DNA from: Candidatus Nomurabacteria bacterium
Lineage (GTDB): Bacteria; Patescibacteriota; Minisyncoccia; Phycocordibacterales; UBA2100
Direction: 5' to 3'
Assembly (NCBI GenBank): GCA_943359395.1
Contig: CALRHH010000007.1
Span: 1 to 47,798 of the forward strand
DNA length: 47,798 bases
The notes under the pieces were generated by a model. That model was not told where the DNA came from. It worked only from the letters and a program-made list of their open reading frames with translations, and ran no database searches. Every line of letters starts with the position of its first letter. The first letter of the stretch is position 1. Below are positions 43,898-47,798 of this stretch, piece by piece. A program made the translations under genes and the position numbers.

Positions 43898-44533
43898 CTA
43901 GTGGAGCACGAATAGTTCAAGCGCATACTCAAGCTCGATGCCGTGTCTGCGTGACTCGTGTGGAAGCTCGGCGAGCTGTACCACGAGTTTCTTCGCCCGC
44001 TCCTTTTCTGTATCAGTTCGTGATTTGAGAAACATATCTTTTGCCGCCCAGAACAAGACGCCGTGTATTGCTTCAGGTGCCGCATTCTCCGCGAGCTGCC
44101 TCTGGTAATTCACCCACAGGGCTTTCTTATCCGACCGACGAAGAGCATTGGCCATCGCGAAAATATCTCCTCCCTTTTTTGCGGCAGGATTATCGTAGCG
44201 CTCGGATTTTTCAGCGTACTTCTCTATCTGCTTACGCGTCGCGGCGTCCGGCTTTTCTTCGAGAATGAAAAATTCTTCTTCCGAATCATGTATGCGTACG
44301 AGAGAATCCAGCAGTCGGGTTCGCATCTCTTCATTGTCGAGAACTCCATTCAGTACCACGATGCGCGGTTCGTTGAACATCCCACCTCCACTGAGTGCAG
44401 CCACAAAGTCTGCAGGCGCATTCGTATCCGAGATACGCACGATGCGCGCATCTTTTTTTGCCGCTTTTTTGACCGCCGCATCAAGCGCGGCGCAAGTTTT
44501 TTGTCTGTCAGTTCCTGTGTAGAGATAGAGCAT
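43898..44533 (-). CDS. holA: DNA polymerase III delta (HolA)-like protein, short
   Basis: MLYLYTGTDRQKTCAALDAAVKK...VVLNGVLDNEEMRTRLLDSL...FFILEEKPDAATRKQIEKYAE; 211 aa. Confidence 0.6.
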   Translation of the reverse strand: MLYLYTGTDRQKTCAALDAAVKKAAKKDARIVRISDTNAPADFVAALSGGGMFNEPRIVVLNGVLDNEEMRTRLLDSLVRIHDSEEEFFILEEKPDAATRKQIEKYAEKSERYDNPAAKKGGDIFAMANALRRSDKKALWVNYQRQLAENAAPEAIHGVLFWAAKDMFLKSRTDTEKERAKKLVVQLAELPHESRRHGIELEYALELFVLH

Positions 44534-44535
44534 GA

Positions 44536-46947
44536 CTATGTGCGTGGCATCTTTTTCAGTGTACCCCAGTCCTCACCCACCGCCGCCTCGACCAAAATAG
44601 GCACGCCGCTCAATTCTTTCGCATCAACAACCGACTCCATTACGCCGCGTATCGCTTGCGCCGCCTCTTCGGCGATCTCGGCGTCAAATTCGTAGACGAG
44701 CTCGTCATGCACCTGAAGCACGAGTGCGGCCTTGTCGCGCCATCCCCTTTTTTCTATAAGCGAGTCGGCTTCCACCATTGCGAGTTTGATAATGTCGGAT
44801 TGCGTCCCCTGCATCGGCGCATTCACGGCCATGCGCTCCGCTTGCGCGCGGAGACCTGGTATAGAAGATTTGAGTGCGGGAAAATAGCGGCGGCGACCGA
44901 AGAGTGTCTCGGTATACCCAAGCCTCGTCGCTTCAGCTTTTGTGCGTTCAATGTAGCGAGCAACGCCGGAGAAATTCTTGAAATACTCAGCGAGAAAAGA
45001 GGCCGCTTCATCGCGTGTAACTGAGGCACCAAGATTCGCACGCAGGGCATTCACGCCCATTCCATAGAGGATACCGAAATTAATCACCTTTGCCCGACGA
45101 CGCATTTCATGGTCCACGAGCTCAGGCGGAACGTTGAAGACCTGCGCCGCGACTGCGGCGTGCACATCGCCGCCGCTCTTGAATATCTGGACTAATTTCT
45201 CGTCTCCGGAAAGTCCCGCCGCGATGCGAAGCTCTATCTGCGAGTAATCGAGCGCGACGAGTACCTTACCCTTTGGGGCGGCGAACGCGGTCCGGATACG
45301 ACGTCCATACTCAGTCTTTATCGGGATATTTTGAAGATTTGGATTCTGACATCCCATGCGGCCCGTAGTGGTCCCCGTCTGCAAAAACTCCGCATGCAGA
45401 CGATTATCCTTACCGATGAGTGCGGGCATTTTCTCGATATAGGTCGAGAGGAGCTTCTGCAATTCGCGGTAACTGAGGATGTCGTCGACGATGGGGTGGA
45501 GCGGAGCTAATTTTGCGAGCTCTTCTTCGCGTGTCGTGCGGGCGCCACCCGCTGTTTTCTTCTGCTTCACAGGATTTATTTTGAGCTCATCGTAGAGCAC
45601 CACGCCGAGCTGTTTCGGTGAGTTGATATTGAATTCGTGCCCCACGTGCGCGTATATTTTTCCGGCAAGTTTCCCCAGCTCTTTGCCGTATTCATCTGAA
45701 AGGACCTTGAGGCGCGCCTTGTCGACGTAGACTCCCGAAGCGTTCATGCGCTCCACGATAGGCATAAGCGGACGCTCAATCTTCTCAAACACCTCGCTGA
45801 GGCGGCGCGCGGCGTGCAGCTCGGCAAAGATACTCGCGCGCGCTTTTTCGAAATCTTCTGTATGCGCCTCGCGCAGGACATCTTCCAAACTCGGGTTCGT
45901 GACATCTGAATGCAGGAGCCAGAGTGCGAGCGCAGTTTCTCGAAGCGCCGCTTCATCGATGCGCTCTTTATTTCCTTCCACAGGAACCATTGCCTCCTCA
46001 CCTTTCTTGGCGGCAATCGTTTTTACACGCTCTTTGAGCGAGCGAAATTCGAGCGTATCGCAGAGTGCTTCAATGCCGACACCGTGGTCCTCGATACGCC
46101 ACGGGTGGTCAGGCTGCGCGAATGTGATTGGCGCGTCACGACGGATGGTTGCTAACTGCTTTGAAAAACGAGCGGCTTCTTCCCCGTCAAGGAGAAGCTT
46201 AACCGTGCGCGGCTTGATGCCTTTTTTCTCGAATTCTTCAGGATGCTTCTTGAGTGTCGCATAGATATGTTCGATTGCACCGAATTTTTGTATAAGCTCT
46301 GTCGCTGTTTTTTCTCCGATGCCTTTTACTCCCTTAATATTGTCGGACGGGTCTCCGCACATTCCCTTGTAATCCGCCACATGCTCGGGCCCGAACCCAT
46401 ACCGCTCCTTCACCGCCTCTTCGTCGTAAAATTTCATGTTTGAAATACCCGTCACAAGCCTATAGACCGTGACGCGCCCGTCTACGATGAGCTGCAGCAT
46501 GTCCATGTCGCCCGTGAGAATGACCGTCTGAATGTCTGCGCGGTGCGCAAGAAATTCCGACACGGTACCGATGACGTCGTCCGCCTCAAACCCCGCGACA
46601 TCAAGCGTGGGTATGCCGAACGCATTAAAAACTTCGCCCGTACGTTTGAGCTGCTCGACGAGAGCATCCTCCGTTTTCGCACGTGTCCCTTTGTAATCTT
46701 CAAAGAGGTCGTGGCGGTGCGTCTTCTCGGCGCGGTCACGCGCCGCTATGATGTAATCGGGCTTCAAATCGGCAATGGATTTGAGGAGCATCGTCACGAG
46801 TCCGAAGAGTGCTCCCGTCGGCTCTCCCTTGGAATTCGAAAGGTCGGGCAGTGCATGATACGCACGATGGATAATCGCGTGCGTATCGAGAAGAAGGAGC
46901 CGCGAAGGTTTTTTAACTTCCCCTTTTTTAGTCTTTTTCTTCGCCAT
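44536..46947 (-). CDS. polA: DNA polymerase I
   Basis: LLLLDTHAIIHRAYHALPDLSNSKGEPTGALFGL; TGRMGCQNPNLQNIPIKTEYGRRIRTAF; LVALDYSQIELRIAAGLSGDEKL; VHDELVYEF. Confidence 0.96.
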   Translation of the reverse strand: MAKKKTKKGEVKKPSRLLLLDTHAIIHRAYHALPDLSNSKGEPTGALFGLVTMLLKSIADLKPDYIIAARDRAEKTHRHDLFEDYKGTRAKTEDALVEQLKRTGEVFNAFGIPTLDVAGFEADDVIGTVSEFLAHRADIQTVILTGDMDMLQLIVDGRVTVYRLVTGISNMKFYDEEAVKERYGFGPEHVADYKGMCGDPSDNIKGVKGIGEKTATELIQKFGAIEHIYATLKKHPEEFEKKGIKPRTVKLLLDGEEAARFSKQLATIRRDAPITFAQPDHPWRIEDHGVGIEALCDTLEFRSLKERVKTIAAKKGEEAMVPVEGNKERIDEAALRETALALWLLHSDVTNPSLEDVLREAHTEDFEKARASIFAELHAARRLSEVFEKIERPLMPIVERMNASGVYVDKARLKVLSDEYGKELGKLAGKIYAHVGHEFNINSPKQLGVVLYDELKINPVKQKKTAGGARTTREEELAKLAPLHPIVDDILSYRELQKLLSTYIEKMPALIGKDNRLHAEFLQTGTTTGRMGCQNPNLQNIPIKTEYGRRIRTAFAAPKGKVLVALDYSQIELRIAAGLSGDEKLVQIFKSGGDVHAAVAAQVFNVPPELVDHEMRRRAKVINFGILYGMGVNALRANLGASVTRDEAASFLAEYFKNFSGVARYIERTKAEATRLGYTETLFGRRRYFPALKSSIPGLRAQAERMAVNAPMQGTQSDIIKLAMVEADSLIEKRGWRDKAALVLQVHDELVYEFDAEIAEEAAQAIRGVMESVVDAKELSGVPILVEAAVGEDWGTLKKMPRT

Positions 46948-47374
46948 CAATAGTGATGATACGCCCGTCATCCACAATGTCGAATTTGATGCGAATAGCA
47001 TCCGTAGGTATCGCCCCTTCCACCCGCTCAGGCCATTCGAGCACGATAATATTACCCGTATCGGCAAGCAATTCTTTCCAACCCAGCACTTCGAGATCTT
47101 GAGCGCTCTTTATTCTGTATGCATCTATATGGATGAGCCGTTGGAACTTTTGACGTTCGGGCTTATATATCTTTTCAATAACGAACGTGGGGCTCATCAC
47201 CGATTCTCCCACTCCAAGCGCTTTTGCAACCCCCTGCACGAATGTGGTCTTCCCCGCTCCAAGTTCACCTGAAAGCGTAACAACTACGGCATTTTTCGAG
47301 TGCGGAGATACACGCGCGACAAAGCGTTTCGCCTCTTCAGTGAACTCTTCAAGCGAGTAGGTCGTTACATCCAT
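46928..47374 (-). CDS. tsaE: tRNA threonylcarbamoyladenosine biosynthesis ATPase TsaE
   Basis: VVTLSGELGAGKTTFVQGVAKALGVGESVMSPTFVIEKIY ... HIDAYRI ... IIVLEWPERV. Confidence 0.95.
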   Translation of the reverse strand: MDVTTYSLEEFTEEAKRFVARVSPHSKNAVVVTLSGELGAGKTTFVQGVAKALGVGESVMSPTFVIEKIYKPERQKFQRLIHIDAYRIKSAQDLEVLGWKELLADTGNIIVLEWPERVEGAIPTDAIRIKFDIVDDGRIITIDGEEKD

Positions 47375-47396
47375 ATCGCCATAGTACAATATCCTT

Positions 47397-47798
47397 ATGG
47401 CGACTCAGTTCAATGAGAAAAAACAAGATGAACGCCTGCAAGAATTGCGCGCGCAAGAAGAGGAACAGCTCGCCGAAATGCTCGCGGGCAAATACAGTAT
47501 CGAGTACGTGGACCTTACTTCTAAATCTATCGACACCGACGCCCTCCGTATCGTCGAAGAAAAAATGGCTCGCGCGGCTGAGGTCGCGGCGTTTCATAAA
47601 GTCAACAAAAACCTCTTCTTGGCTATGCGCGCGCCGGAGCGGCCGGATTCGCTGCAAGTCATTCAGAATATCGAGAAGCTCGGATACACCGTAAGGCGAT
47701 TCATTGCCTCTCGCGCGTCGCTCGACCATGCGTGGGACCGCTATCACGACATCTCGTATGCCACAGAGACGGAAGCGGGAATTCTCACGCTCTCCAAC
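47397..47798 (+). CDS. pilB: Type IV pilus/T2SS assembly ATPase (PilB/GspE), N-terminal domain, truncated by window edge
   Basis: Read directly: MATQFNEKKQDERLQELRAQEEEQLAEMLAGKYSIEYVDLTSKSIDTDALRIVEEKMARAAEVAAFHKVNKNLFLAMRAPERPDSLQVIQNIEKLGYTVRRFIASRASLDHAWDRY...; MshEN/T2SSE_N pattern. Confidence 0.8.
   Translation, partial: MATQFNEKKQDERLQELRAQEEEQLAEMLAGKYSIEYVDLTSKSIDTDALRIVEEKMARAAEVAAFHKVNKNLFLAMRAPERPDSLQVIQNIEKLGYTVRRFIASRASLDHAWDRYHDISYATETEAGILTLSN

Noticed and set aside
1-47798. CRISPR array, rRNA, prophage or toxin-antitoxin module
   Set aside because: No regularly spaced short repeats, rRNA motifs, phage structural genes or recognisable TA pair seen on reading either strand.

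Overview
The window looks like a chromosomal segment of a Patescibacteria/CPR bacterium, probably Parcubacteria-like; this is inferred from gene content and compact gene order, not from a 16S gene. It is dense with housekeeping genes: metG, glyS, ileS, argS, secE-nusG-rplK, rplS, rpsT, recO, ruvA, ruvX, polA, holA-like, tsaE, a pilMNO-like operon and gdhA. There are seven tRNA genes, all on the minus strand and none with encoded CCA. Two partial genes at the window edges are missing from the ORF track: tatD-like at the left and a pilB/gspE-like ATPase at the right. No CRISPR array, rRNA or recognisable transposon was seen. The best candidates for something new are: (1) a recurrent -10 hexamer exactly 6 nt (sometimes 7-8) upstream of about two dozen start codons, implying widespread leaderless transcription; (2) a cluster of large secreted Pro/Gln/Cys-rich proteins, two of which share an internal 780-bp identical direct repeat; (3) an orphan 191-aa gene with a possible pseudoknot/SD-sequestering leader and a GNRA-loop terminator; (4) nested inverted/direct repeats of the tRNA-Leu 3' end in its downstream intergenic region.
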